NCBI GenBank assembly: GCA_900549185.1
Contig: URNM01000099.1
Span: forward strand, 1-6,967
Reading direction: 5' to 3'
Source of the DNA: an uncultured Collinsella sp.
Lineage (GTDB): Bacteria; Actinomycetota; Coriobacteriia; Coriobacteriales; Coriobacteriaceae
DNA: 6,967 nucleotides
Shown: piece by piece, positions 1 to 5,777 of the stretch
Position numbering within the stretch: position 1 is the first letter of the stretch
Layout: the number at the start of each line of letters is the position of its first letter
Program-made: the position numbers and the translations under genes
The notes under the pieces: model-generated
What the model saw: only the letters and a program-made list of their open reading frames with translations
Told to the model about the DNA's origin: nothing
Database searches by the model: none

Positions 1-638
1 GCCGTTGCGTGCGCGCGTTCAATCAGGCGGCCCGCCGCCCAGCCGATGGTAAGGCCCAGACCCGCGCCCAGGATAATCTGCTTGGCCAGCAGTGTGGGAA
101 TGCTGATGTCGCCGCCGGCCGCGAGTGTGGCGAGCACGGCGGTGAGCATGTAGGCGACGGGGTCGTTGGAGCCCGATTCGACCTCGAGCAGTGAGTCGGT
201 GCCACCTCTCAGCGACAGACTGTGCTCACGCAGTACGCTAAAGACGCTCGCCGCGTCGGTGGATGCCACGACCGATCCCAGCAGCAGGCTGCCGATCCAG
301 TCGATCCCCAGCGCGAAGTGGGCGAACACGCCGGTGATGCCGGCAGTGATGACGACGCCGAGCGTGCTCAGCAGCACCGCCGGCGCAGCGACGGGCTTGG
401 CGCGGTCGATATTGGTGTTAAAGCCGCCGTAGAACATGATGAACAGCAGCGCCGTGCTGCAGACGGTTTCGGTGAGTGCGTAGTCGCTAAAGTCGATATG
501 CGTCGGGCCGTTGACGCCCAACAGCATGCCCAGCGCGATAAAGATGAGCAGGGTGGGGAAGGGGAGTTTTTTGCCGACGGGTTTGATGGTCAGGCACAAA
601 ATGATGACGAGGCCGATAAAGAGAAGGATCTGGTTCAT
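1..638 (-). CDS. CPA1-family cation/proton antiporter (NhaP2/CvrA-like), N-terminal part
   Basis: Read on the minus strand from the ATG at 638-636, the frame stays open for 212 codons and runs off the window start, so the C-terminus is missing. The protein begins MNQILLFIGLVIILCLT and is almost entirely hydrophobic helices. Two blocks are diagnostic of the CPA1 monovalent cation/H+ antiporter fold: STDAASVFSVL (residues 126-136) and LEVESGSNDP (151-160). N158-D159 is the ND pair expected in electroneutral CPA1 exchangers. Both blocks resemble E. coli CvrA/NhaP2 as I remember it. The likely role is K+ or Na+ efflux in exchange for protons across the inner membrane. Substrate cannot be decided here, because the regulatory C-terminal (TrkA_C-like) part typical of NhaP2 would lie outside the window. 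An AGGAG sits 12 bases upstream of the ATG, slightly far but usable. It is divergent from the phosphatase gene. Confidence 0.88.
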   Translation of the reverse strand, partial: MNQILLFIGLVIILCLTIKPVGKKLPFPTLLIFIALGMLLGVNGPTHIDFSDYALTETVCSTALLFIMFYGGFNTNIDRAKPVAAPAVLLSTLGVVITAGITGVFAHFALGIDWIGSLLLGSVVASTDAASVFSVLREHSLSLRGGTDSLLEVESGSNDPVAYMLTAVLATLAAGGDISIPTLLAKQIILGAGLGLTIGWAAGRLIERAHAT

Positions 639-787
639 GGATAGTGTCCGCTCCTGGGTGGTTGGCGTGGCACGGTCAGTTGTCTGCGGTTATTTGTACC
701 CAAAGATGGTGGGTTTATGGGGTTGGATTGCGGGCGTGCGCGATATCGTCATAGATGGCTGCCGTCTTTGCCTCTGCTCGGAAACCC

Positions 788-816
788 TTTCCAGCTTTAT
801 TGCAACGGAGTACAAT
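788..816 (+). promoter_or_regulatory. Candidate sigma-70-type promoter for the phosphatase gene
   Basis: TTTCCA (788-793), 17 bases, then TACAAT (811-816). The -10 box is one mismatch from consensus and the -35 two. It would start transcription near 823 and leave a leader of about 70 bases before the phosphatase ATG. The same TACAAT hexamer is the -10 of the candidate promoter at 5645-5673. No comparably convincing promoter was seen for the divergent antiporter in 639-891. Confidence 0.45.
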
Positions 817-824
817 GGGTAACG

Positions 825-841
825 TTTAAGTTCAACTTGAA
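825..841. promoter_or_regulatory. Overlapping small palindromes at the presumed transcription start
   Basis: AAGTTCAACTT (828-838) and TTCAACTTGAA (831-841) are two overlapping 11-base inverted repeats, each with a 1-base centre, just downstream of the TACAAT box. The block vaguely resembles operators of MerR-type regulators, but it is short and A/T-rich, so it may be chance. Binding is inferred only from position and symmetry. Confidence 0.25.
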
Positions 842-891
842 GTTTTAGTTGCGGCACCGGGCTTCGGCCGCAATGCAAGGAGAGGCGTACC

Positions 892-1731
892 ATGGCGATC
901 TATGTGACATCTGATGCTCACGGGCACGTGCGTGCGCTTGACGAGGCCCTGTCTAAGATCTCTTTGACGTCCGACGACACGCTGTACGTGCTGGGCGACA
1001 TGATCGATCGCGGGCCCGATCCGGTCGGCGTTATTAAGCTCGTGCGCTCGCTGCCCAACGCCCACGTGCTCAAGGGTAATCACGAGCAGATCATGCTCGA
1101 TGCCATCATTGGCCAGGATCCGCTCGATGCCGAGACCTGGGATATCAACGGTGGCTGGACGACGCGTGAGCAGCTCAACGACATGGAATTTGAGGCATAC
1201 GAGGAGCTCGTGCGATGGATGGCCGCGCTGCCGCTCTACGCGGTGGTCGAGACCGAGGAGCGCCCGTATCTGCTGGTACATGCTGGAATCGAGATGAAGG
1301 CGGCGCGCGCGTTTTTGCTTGAGCATGGTGTCGATTGTGCCGATGGCGTCGGAGCGGTGGGTGCCGATCGCGAGCTGCTGCAGCAGATGCTCGCGGTGCA
1401 GTCGTCCGATGACCTGCTGTGGATTCGTCACGGCTATTGGGATGTGCCGACCGGGCTGCTTTCTACCGAGGGTAAGGGCCCGGTCGTTGTGAGCGGTCAC
1501 ACGCCAACGGTGTCGCTCGGGCGTTATTGCGAGGTCGGTGGTCTTGCGGGGCTCGACGAGGAGTCGGGCCGCGGGCAGATCGTGCGCCTGGGCGGCGAGG
1601 ATGCCGCCGGTGTGCCCGATCGCATCGACATCGACTGCGCTGCCGCCACCGGCTCCGAGTTCGGTCGCGTGGGCATCCTGCGGCTCGATGATGGGGCGGA
1701 GTTCTACGCGAACATCAACCCGGGCGAATAA
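892..1731 (+). CDS. Metallophosphoesterase / PPP-type protein phosphatase (ApaH/PrpE-like)
   Basis: A 279-aa calcineurin-like phosphoesterase with all the metal-binding and catalytic blocks of the PPP family in order: SDAHG (7-11, in place of the usual GDxHG), GDMIDRGPD (35-43), GNHE (62-65), VHAG (129-132) and GHTP (202-205). This set is expected to hold a two-metal centre that hydrolyses phosphoesters. Family members act on phospho-Ser/Thr proteins or on dinucleoside polyphosphates, and the sequence alone does not choose between them. There is no signal peptide or membrane helix, so it should be cytosolic. The length is normal for the family. The start at 892 is supported by AAGGAG (877-882) nine bases upstream. 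The gene is monocistronic by position: a divergent neighbour lies upstream and a convergent flippase gene downstream, separated by 304 bases. The S7-for-G change in the first motif is the only oddity; D8 and H10, which bind metal, are intact. Confidence 0.9.
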   Translation: MAIYVTSDAHGHVRALDEALSKISLTSDDTLYVLGDMIDRGPDPVGVIKLVRSLPNAHVLKGNHEQIMLDAIIGQDPLDAETWDINGGWTTREQLNDMEFEAYEELVRWMAALPLYAVVETEERPYLLVHAGIEMKAARAFLLEHGVDCADGVGAVGADRELLQQMLAVQSSDDLLWIRHGYWDVPTGLLSTEGKGPVVVSGHTPTVSLGRYCEVGGLAGLDEESGRGQIVRLGGEDAAGVPDRIDIDCAAATGSEFGRVGILRLDDGAEFYANINPGE

Positions 1732-1756
1732 TCGGTGCAAGGGGTAGCTAATATGG

Positions 1757-1785
1757 GAAGGGTTTTTTGACTACTTTTGCCCTTC
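1757..1785. repeat. Short inverted repeat downstream of the phosphatase gene
   Basis: GAAGGG (1757-1762) and CCCTTC (1780-1785) form 6-base arms around a 17-base T-rich centre that carries TTTTTT and TTTT runs. It lies 26 bases after the phosphatase stop. It could be a weak terminator in either direction, but the T-run lies inside the loop, not after the stem, so it is not a canonical intrinsic terminator. No clearer terminator was found for this gene. Confidence 0.35.
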
Positions 1786-2025
1786 TGTCCGCAAATTGAT
1801 TTCTCTGGGACGGGATTAAATAATCATTTGGCTGCCCGCCGGCTAAGTGAGTAGACTTTTTTGGAAATGCTGAGCACCCAACATATTTGCCTCAATAAAA
1901 CCGCAGGTCACAGACTTGTGCTCTGTCGGTGTGCTCCGGGATTCGGTAAAAGTCTACTCACTTAGTTTTGCGTGTCCGCAACGAGACTCCAGCCGGGGTG
2001 ATTCCACCGCAAATTAGCTTCTCCC
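1786..2025. repeat. Degenerate direct repeats flanking the MITE-like element
   Basis: CCGCAAATTGATTTCTC (1789-1805) recurs as CCGCAAATTAGCTTCTC (2007-2023), 14 of 17 identical, 218 bases apart, one copy on each side of the 1843-1965 inverted repeat. TGTCCGCAA also appears twice, at 1786-1794 and 1973-1981. These may be remnants of a duplication, or protein-binding sites. They are too far from the inverted-repeat ends to be simple target-site duplications. Confidence 0.35.
1843..1965. repeat. MITE-like palindromic intergenic element (123 bases)
   Basis: The ends are a perfect 18-base inverted repeat: CTAAGTGAGTAGACTTTT (1843-1860) and its exact reverse complement at 1948-1965. Beyond this the arms stay alignable without gaps for 35 bases (1843-1877 against 1931-1965), with 28 of 35 positions complementary, including GAGCAC (1872-1877) with GTGCTC (1931-1936). 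The 53-base core holds a further small hairpin, ACAGA (1910-1914) with TCTGT (1922-1926). There is no ORF inside, and no obvious target-site duplication directly at the ends. Size, long imperfect terminal inverted repeats and location between convergent genes fit a miniature inverted-repeat element or a folded repeat such as a REP/BIME. A TTTT follows the right arm, so it could also help end transcription from the phosphatase side. Mobility is inferred, not shown. Confidence 0.6.
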
Positions 2026-2035
2026 ATCGCCGCAA

Positions 2036-3616
2036 TTAGGCGCCGTACGGATTCCGGTCCCTCTCTATGCGTTGGCGGATGTGGGCGTACTCGATAATCA
2101 ACAGTACCAGCAGTAGGGCCATGATGGCCAGGTAGCTCACGACGGCGCCCATCAGGCCGAGCAGATTGATCAGAATCACCGGGAGCACCACGCTCACGGC
2201 AAAGCAGATCAGGTAGATCTTGGTGACGTCTCCAGCGTGGCGCAGCACCGTGATAATGGCGTAGATAAAATCGATGGCCGCGGTTACGCCGCCGGCGACG
2301 ACCATCAGCAGCGCCAATGTGCGGTAGCGCTCAAAGTTGAGGCCGTACATAAAGCTCATGAGGGGAATGCCGGGGCCTGCCATAAATGCGGCGCACACGC
2401 CGGTGATGGCCACGATCAGCGCCATAACGGCAATAATAATCAAGTCAAAACGGCGGCGTTTGCGCGGGTTCGCCCAAATGCTCGACAGACGCAAAAGCTG
2501 CGGTTTATAGACAAATCCGATGCTCAGCAAAATAGCCTGCGCCGGAAAGAACAGGGCATTAAAGTACAGCTGGTATTTGTAGGCCAGCGTGCCTTCCATC
2601 ACAAACTTGGGCATGCTCTCGATGAGGTTGAACAGGAACAGTGCACCAAAGAGCGGGGCGCACTGGACAAACACGTGGCCGACCTCGCGCAGGCTCACGC
2701 GGCGCGATTTTTCGGTCTCGAGCAGGGCGAGCGGCGCGGTGACCAGCACGAGCGAGGCGATGGCGGTGACACCCATGGCCATGGCCGCGATGGGCATGCT
2801 GCGCGTAAGGAACAGCGCCACGCTAAAGACCGCGATGACGCCGACGGAGCGTAGCGTTTGGCTCATGCCGGCCAGGTAGAGTTTATCGGCCTGCTGCAGG
2901 CGGCCCTCGTACACGTCCGCCACGCCGTCGATCACCTTATACAGGTAGACGCCCAGGCCGATCGTCGCCATCTGCGCGTCATAGCCGCGGGCGCTGCTGT
3001 ACATGAGGCCGCAGCCTAGGGCGAGCGCACCGCAAAGCCAGCGGTTGAGCTGGTAGGAGGCGAAGGAGGTTTTTTCGTCGATGTCCGAGACCTGAAAGTT
3101 GCGCACGCCGTAGTTGCACGCGATCATGATGAGCGTGCCGGTGACAAAGGCGATGGAGAACTTACCGGCTTCCTCGGCGCCCACAAGCTGCGTGGACACA
3201 ATGGTGAGCAGTGGAAACGCCATGCCCCACACGGCGGTGCCCAGGGTATTCCAGAGATAGTCGCGGCGGGTGGCGTGCTCCTCGTATTCGGCTTCCTGCG
3301 TGGAGAAGCCGCCGCCGTAGACAGCGCCGAGCAGGCGGTTCCACCAGGCGTTGACCATGCGGTGGATGGGGCCGGGCTCGCGATCGCGCTCGCGGCGACG
3401 GCGCGTGGCCTGGCTGCTGTCGGGGCCGCCGGCGTTGCGCTGGCTCAGCTCCTGGATGCGCGCGAGCTCTTCGGCCGTGTGGGAGGCGGGGAACAGGCCG
3501 TTCTCGATGCGTCCGCCCTGGGCCTTTGCGGTTCCGCTGCCCGCTACGGCGGGGTCGGCGACGCCATTGCGGCGGGCGATGGCGTGGCGGATGCTATCGA
3601 GGGGCGTGATACTCAA
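2036..3616 (-). CDS. Polysaccharide flippase-like membrane protein (MOP superfamily, Wzx-like)
   Basis: The predicted 526-aa protein has a cytosolic N-terminal tail of about 120 residues, rich in Ala, Gln and Arg and including TRRRRERDRE (71-80). About 12 hydrophobic helices follow, between residues 123 and 510, and the protein ends in a charged tail (HIRQRIERDRNPYGA). The pattern RRDYLWNTLGTAVWG, then VGAEEAGKFSIAF, then YGVRNFQVSD matches what I know of bacterial oligosaccharide/lipopolysaccharide-biosynthesis flippases, which move lipid-linked glycans across the inner membrane. Substrate is unknown and no glycosyltransferases are adjacent. I chose the TTG at 3616-3614 as start because AAAGGA (3628-3623) lies six bases upstream and a TATACT box lies just before it. 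A longer frame from a TTG at 3691 would start upstream of that promoter and has no ribosome site. The family call is moderate; the membrane topology is clear. Confidence 0.75.
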   Translation of the reverse strand: MSITPLDSIRHAIARRNGVADPAVAGSGTAKAQGGRIENGLFPASHTAEELARIQELSQRNAGGPDSSQATRRRRERDREPGPIHRMVNAWWNRLLGAVYGGGFSTQEAEYEEHATRRDYLWNTLGTAVWGMAFPLLTIVSTQLVGAEEAGKFSIAFVTGTLIMIACNYGVRNFQVSDIDEKTSFASYQLNRWLCGALALGCGLMYSSARGYDAQMATIGLGVYLYKVIDGVADVYEGRLQQADKLYLAGMSQTLRSVGVIAVFSVALFLTRSMPIAAMAMGVTAIASLVLVTAPLALLETEKSRRVSLREVGHVFVQCAPLFGALFLFNLIESMPKFVMEGTLAYKYQLYFNALFFPAQAILLSIGFVYKPQLLRLSSIWANPRKRRRFDLIIIAVMALIVAITGVCAAFMAGPGIPLMSFMYGLNFERYRTLALLMVVAGGVTAAIDFIYAIITVLRHAGDVTKIYLICFAVSVVLPVILINLLGLMGAVVSYLAIMALLLVLLIIEYAHIRQRIERDRNPYGA

Positions 3617-3643
3617 GGCGTTTCCTTTCTCTTGCTGCGCTCT

Positions 3644-3649
3644 AGTATA
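3644..3649 (-). promoter_or_regulatory. Candidate -10 box for the flippase gene
   Basis: On the minus strand the sequence reads TATACT (3649-3644), with transcription expected to begin near 3637 and a leader of about 20 bases before the TTG start. No recognisable -35 hexamer lies 15-18 bases upstream, so the promoter would be weak or helped by an activator. It supports the TTG at 3616 over the longer reading frame. Confidence 0.35.
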
Positions 3650-3702
3650 GTCACGGTGGTGTCCATTCGTGTTTTTGAGCAGGTTGTTCAATTAGCCGGC
3701 AC

Positions 3703-3780
3703 TTGGGGACGTTCCTTGGCTGTCGCCTGTTCAAGAGTGTCCCCAACAACTAGTCGTTTAAGAACGTCCCCAATGACTAG
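3703..3780. repeat. GGGGACGTTC-type palindromic repeat cluster
   Basis: TTGGGGACGTTC (3703-3714) has its exact 12-base reverse complement at 3762-3773. Between them lies a third, partial copy (GTCCCCAA, 3739-3746). The right half is also a direct repeat: 3733-3753 and 3760-3780 are 21-base units, 17 of 21 identical, sharing AAGA, GTCCCCAA and ACTAG, with a 27-base period. It sits in the divergent region between the flippase and pckA promoters. It looks like a REP-type intergenic repeat rather than a regulatory site of one gene; I recall similar strings in Collinsella genomes but cannot check that here. Confidence 0.6.
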
Positions 3781-3829
3781 GCCGCTTGCGTGCGATTTTT
3801 GACCGTTGGGCGGGCGCTTCGCCGTTGCC

Positions 3830-3845
3830 GCAAAAACGTTTTTGC
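3830..3845. promoter_or_regulatory. Perfect 16-base palindrome upstream of pckA, putative operator
   Basis: GCAAAAACGTTTTTGC is identical to its reverse complement. The central CG flanked by A and T tracts, with GC ends, is the architecture of LacI/GalR-family operators (compare the PurR site ACGCAAACGTTTGCGT). It lies 75 bases before the pckA start and overlaps where a -35 would fall for the TACAAC box at 3854-3859, so a bound regulator could repress or control that promoter. Regulation of a gluconeogenic gene by a LacI-family sugar-state sensor is plausible (E. coli Cra acts on pckA), but no regulator gene is in the window. Confidence 0.5.
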
Positions 3846-3853
3846 ATATCGGG

Positions 3854-3859
3854 TACAAC
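3854..3859 (+). promoter_or_regulatory. Weak candidate -10 box for pckA
   Basis: TACAAC, preceded by GGG, resembles the TACAAT boxes at 811-816 and 5668-5673 and is placed correctly downstream of the 16-base palindrome. The -35 position (about 3831-3836, CAAAAA) does not match consensus. Start of transcription would be near 3866. Confidence 0.25.
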
Positions 3860-3862
3860 GGG

Positions 3863-3878
3863 CTTTACGTGAGTAAAG
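3863..3878 (+). promoter_or_regulatory. 5'-UTR hairpin with GNRA-type loop, pckA leader
   Basis: CTTTAC-GTGA-GTAAAG gives a 6-bp stem closed by GUGA, a GNRA tetraloop, in the plus-strand transcript. It falls at or near the 5' end expected for the pckA mRNA and 41 bases ahead of its ATG. It may stabilise the message, or at DNA level be a second operator half-site pair. Function is inferred. Confidence 0.35.
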
Positions 3879-3919
3879 TGCGCGCCGCGTCCACGTGCCG
3901 CGTTTTTAAAGGAGGCCCC

Positions 3920-5590
3920 ATGCCTGGTGTTACCCCTGCAGAAGTTCTGTCCAACTTTGGCATTACGCTGGTCGAAGACCCCGCCGAGAACCAGCCCCGC
4001 CTGCTGGTTGACCTGCCGGCAGCCGAGCTCGTCGAGCATGCCATCCGCCGTAACGAAGGCCGCATGGCCTCCAACGGCGCACTGGTGATCGAGACGGGGG
4101 AGCGTACCGGACGTTCGCCCAACGACCGCTTTATCGCCGACACACCCGACGTGCACGACAAGATCGCCTGGGGCGCCGTCAACCGCCCGCTTTCGATTGA
4201 GAGCTACGAGGCCATCAAGGCCGGCATCGTCGACTATCTCAACGAGCGCGATGTGTTCGTCACCCGCGGCATGGCCGGCGCCGACCGCAATCACACGCGC
4301 CGTCTGCTCGTCGCCTGCGAGCGTGCCAGCCAGGCGCTCTTCATTAAGCAGATGCTCGCCCGCCCGCTCGCCCGCGAAATCGCGCGCACCGGCGAGCCGG
4401 ACTTCTGCGTGCTTGCCGCGCCGGGTTACCAGTGCGATCCCGCCATCAAGGGTCTCAACTCCAGCGCCGCCGTGGTCATCAACTTCCAGGAGCGTGTGAT
4501 TTTGGTCGCGGGTACCGGCTACTCCGGCGAGATCAAAAAGTCCATCTTCAGCGTCATGAATTACCTGCTGCCCGTCGAGGACGACGTGCTGCCCATGCAT
4601 TGCTCGGCCAGCATGGATCCCGTCACGCACGAGACCGCGGTGTTCTTTGGCCTGTCGGGCACCGGCAAGACCACGCTTTCGGCCAACCCCACGCGCCTGC
4701 TGATCGGCGATGACGAGCATGGCTGGTCCGACATGGGCATCTTCAACATCGAGGGCGGCTGCTACGCCAAGTGCGAGGGCTTGGATGCGTTCCACGAGCC
4801 CGAGATCTTCAATGCCGTTCGCTTTGGCGCCATCTGCGAAAACGTGGTGCTCGACGAGGGCCGTAAGCCCAATTACGATGATATTTCGATCACGCACAAC
4901 ACGCGCGTGGCCTATCCCGTCGAGCATATCCCCAACGCGTGGACCAAGGGCATGGGCACCACTCCCAGCGTCGTGCTGTTCCTCACCTGCGATGCCTTTG
5001 GCGTGCTGCCGCCTATCTCGCGCCTGACGGCCGACGCCGCCATGTATCACTTTGTGACGGGCTTTACGGCCAAGATCCCCGGCACCGAGGTCGGCGTCAC
5101 CGAGCCCACGCCCACGTTCTCCTCGCTGTTCGGAGAGCCGTTTATGCCGCTCGACCCTCTGGTCTACGCTAAGATGCTCGGCGAGCGCATCGCCGACGGC
5201 CGCACGCGCGTCTACCTGGTCAACACCGGTTGGATTGGCGGCGGTTATGGCGTGGGCCATCGCATCGAGCTGGCCTACACGCGCGCCCTGGTCGCTCGCG
5301 CCCTCGACGGTACCATCGAGGACAGCGAGTTTGTGCACGACGATATCTTTAATGTCGACATTCCCACTACGTGCCACGGTGTGCCCGACGGCATCCTGGT
5401 GCCGCGCCAGTACTGGCAGAGCACCGCGCGCTACGACGAGGCAGCGCACAACCTGGCGGTGATGTTCGAGGAGAACTTCGAGAAGAAGTACTCGCACCTG
5501 CCCGAGTCCGTCAAAGCCGCCGGCCCGCACGCCCAGGTGTCCGCCGAGGCCCGCCATCGCGGCCGCGGCTTGCTGGGACTCCGCCACTAG
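3920..5590 (+). CDS. pckA: Phosphoenolpyruvate carboxykinase (ATP)
   Basis: A 556-aa cytosolic enzyme that converts oxaloacetate and ATP to PEP, CO2 and ADP, the entry to gluconeogenesis; in fermenting gut anaerobes it may run in the CO2-fixing direction. Motifs in order: TGRSPNDRF (63-71, oxaloacetate-binding Arg R65), YSGEIKKS (201-208, metal-binding Lys), PMHCSA (225-230, metal-binding His H227), P-loop GLSGTGKTTLS (244-254), kinase-2 LIGDDEHGWSDMG (261-273), TRVAYP (328-333) and NTGWIGGGYGVG (435-446). The order and the DDEHGWSD block identify the ATP-dependent family rather than the GTP one. Length is slightly above the 540 aa of E. coli, owing to a short Arg/Gly-rich tail after residue 536. 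Start: AAAGGAGG (3908-3915) four bases before the ATG at 3920; an upstream in-frame ATG at 3806 lies ahead of the palindrome and has no ribosome site. Terminator at 5606-5646. Confidence 0.97.
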   Translation: MPGVTPAEVLSNFGITLVEDPAENQPRLLVDLPAAELVEHAIRRNEGRMASNGALVIETGERTGRSPNDRFIADTPDVHDKIAWGAVNRPLSIESYEAIKAGIVDYLNERDVFVTRGMAGADRNHTRRLLVACERASQALFIKQMLARPLAREIARTGEPDFCVLAAPGYQCDPAIKGLNSSAAVVINFQERVILVAGTGYSGEIKKSIFSVMNYLLPVEDDVLPMHCSASMDPVTHETAVFFGLSGTGKTTLSANPTRLLIGDDEHGWSDMGIFNIEGGCYAKCEGLDAFHEPEIFNAVRFGAICENVVLDEGRKPNYDDISITHNTRVAYPVEHIPNAWTKGMGTTPSVVLFLTCDAFGVLPPISRLTADAAMYHFVTGFTAKIPGTEVGVTEPTPTFSSLFGEPFMPLDPLVYAKMLGERIADGRTRVYLVNTGWIGGGYGVGHRIELAYTRALVARALDGTIEDSEFVHDDIFNVDIPTTCHGVPDGILVPRQYWQSTARYDEAAHNLAVMFEENFEKKYSHLPESVKAAGPHAQVSAEARHRGRGLLGLRH

Positions 5591-5605
5591 CGTCGCCTCA
5601 GACCA

Positions 5606-5646
5606 AAAACCACCACAAAGGGGACAGGCACCTTTGTGGTGGTTTT
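5606..5646 (+). terminator. Intrinsic terminator of pckA, also a palindromic repeat copy
   Basis: A perfect 16-bp stem, AAAACCACCACAAAGG (5606-5621) with CCTTTGTGGTGGTTTT (5631-5646), closes the 9-base loop GGACAGGCA. The stem ends in a T-tract and begins with an A-tract, so it can work in both directions. It begins 15 bases after the pckA stop. A second copy with the loop reversed lies at 6564-6602. Confidence 0.85.
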
Positions 5647-5673
5647 GCTCGCACGGATGACTCGGGTTACAAT
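5645..5673 (+). promoter_or_regulatory. Candidate promoter for the B3/B4 leader and gene
   Basis: TTGCTC (5645-5650), 17 bases, TACAAT (5668-5673). The first two T of the -35 are the last bases of the pckA terminator arm, so terminator and promoter share DNA. Transcription would start near 5680 and leave a leader of about 138 bases before the B3/B4 start codon. Confidence 0.5.
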
Positions 5674-5687
5674 ACGCCTGACATATC

Positions 5688-5709
5688 GTCCCCTTCTCCG
5701 GATGGGGAC
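5688..5709 (+). promoter_or_regulatory. First leader hairpin upstream of the B3/B4 gene
   Basis: GTCCCC (5688-5693) pairs with GGGGAC (5704-5709) over the 10-base loop TTCTCCGGAT, which itself contains TCCGGA. It lies at the start of the presumed transcript and directly before the larger hairpin at 5716-5769. It may be one half of a switch, or another relic of the GGGGAC repeat family found elsewhere in the window. Confidence 0.4.
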
Positions 5710-5715
5710 AGCGTA

Positions 5716-5777
5716 AGCGCTCTTGTGGCGGCACCGTAGGACTTTGAAGGTGGCCGCTGTGAGGGCGCTTTTTGTTT
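5716..5777 (+). terminator. Terminator-like hairpin inside the B3/B4 leader (possible attenuator or small RNA end)
   Basis: AGCGCTC (5716-5722) pairs with GGGCGCT (5763-5769); 5723-5727 pairs with 5758-5762 by U-A and G-U pairs; GCGGC (5728-5732) pairs with GCCGC (5753-5757); ACC (5733-5735) pairs with GGT (5749-5751). One G (5752) is bulged and the loop is 13 bases. The T-rich run TTTTTGTTT (5769-5777) follows at once. This is the shape of an intrinsic terminator, yet it lies about 100 bases after a promoter and 40 bases before a start codon. Either transcription of the B3/B4 gene is attenuated here, or 5680-5777 is a separate RNA of roughly 100 nt. I could not match it to a known riboswitch or RNA family. 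Confidence 0.5.

Noticed and set aside
222..644. Plus-strand frames within the first 650 bases
   Set aside because: The minus-strand frame encodes clear CPA1 antiporter motifs across the same DNA; the plus frames are charged, low-complexity shadows.
832..1740. 302-codon minus-strand frame opposite the phosphatase gene
   Set aside because: The plus-strand frame carries every PPP motif and a good ribosome site; the antisense frame has neither.
2237..2854. 205-codon plus-strand frame inside the flippase gene
   Set aside because: The minus strand encodes an ordered series of membrane helices; this frame is a His/Gln/Arg-rich shadow with no ribosome site.
3617..3691. Longer flippase start at the TTG at 3691
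   Set aside because: It would begin upstream of the TATACT box and lacks a ribosome site; AAAGGA precedes the TTG at 3616.
3806..3919. Upstream in-frame start of pckA at 3806
   Set aside because: No ribosome site there, it would run through the palindrome and presumed promoter, and the extra residues do not resemble PEPCK; AAAGGAGG sits before 3920.
5702..5716. Tiny leader peptide ATG GGG ACA GCG TAA
   Set aside because: Four codons, no ribosome site, no repeated regulatory codon; most likely chance.
5721..5745. T-box-like string GGCGGCACCG in the B3/B4 leader
   Set aside because: The key UGGN bulge that pairs with the tRNA end reads CGGC here, and the leader is far too short to hold a T-box Stem I.
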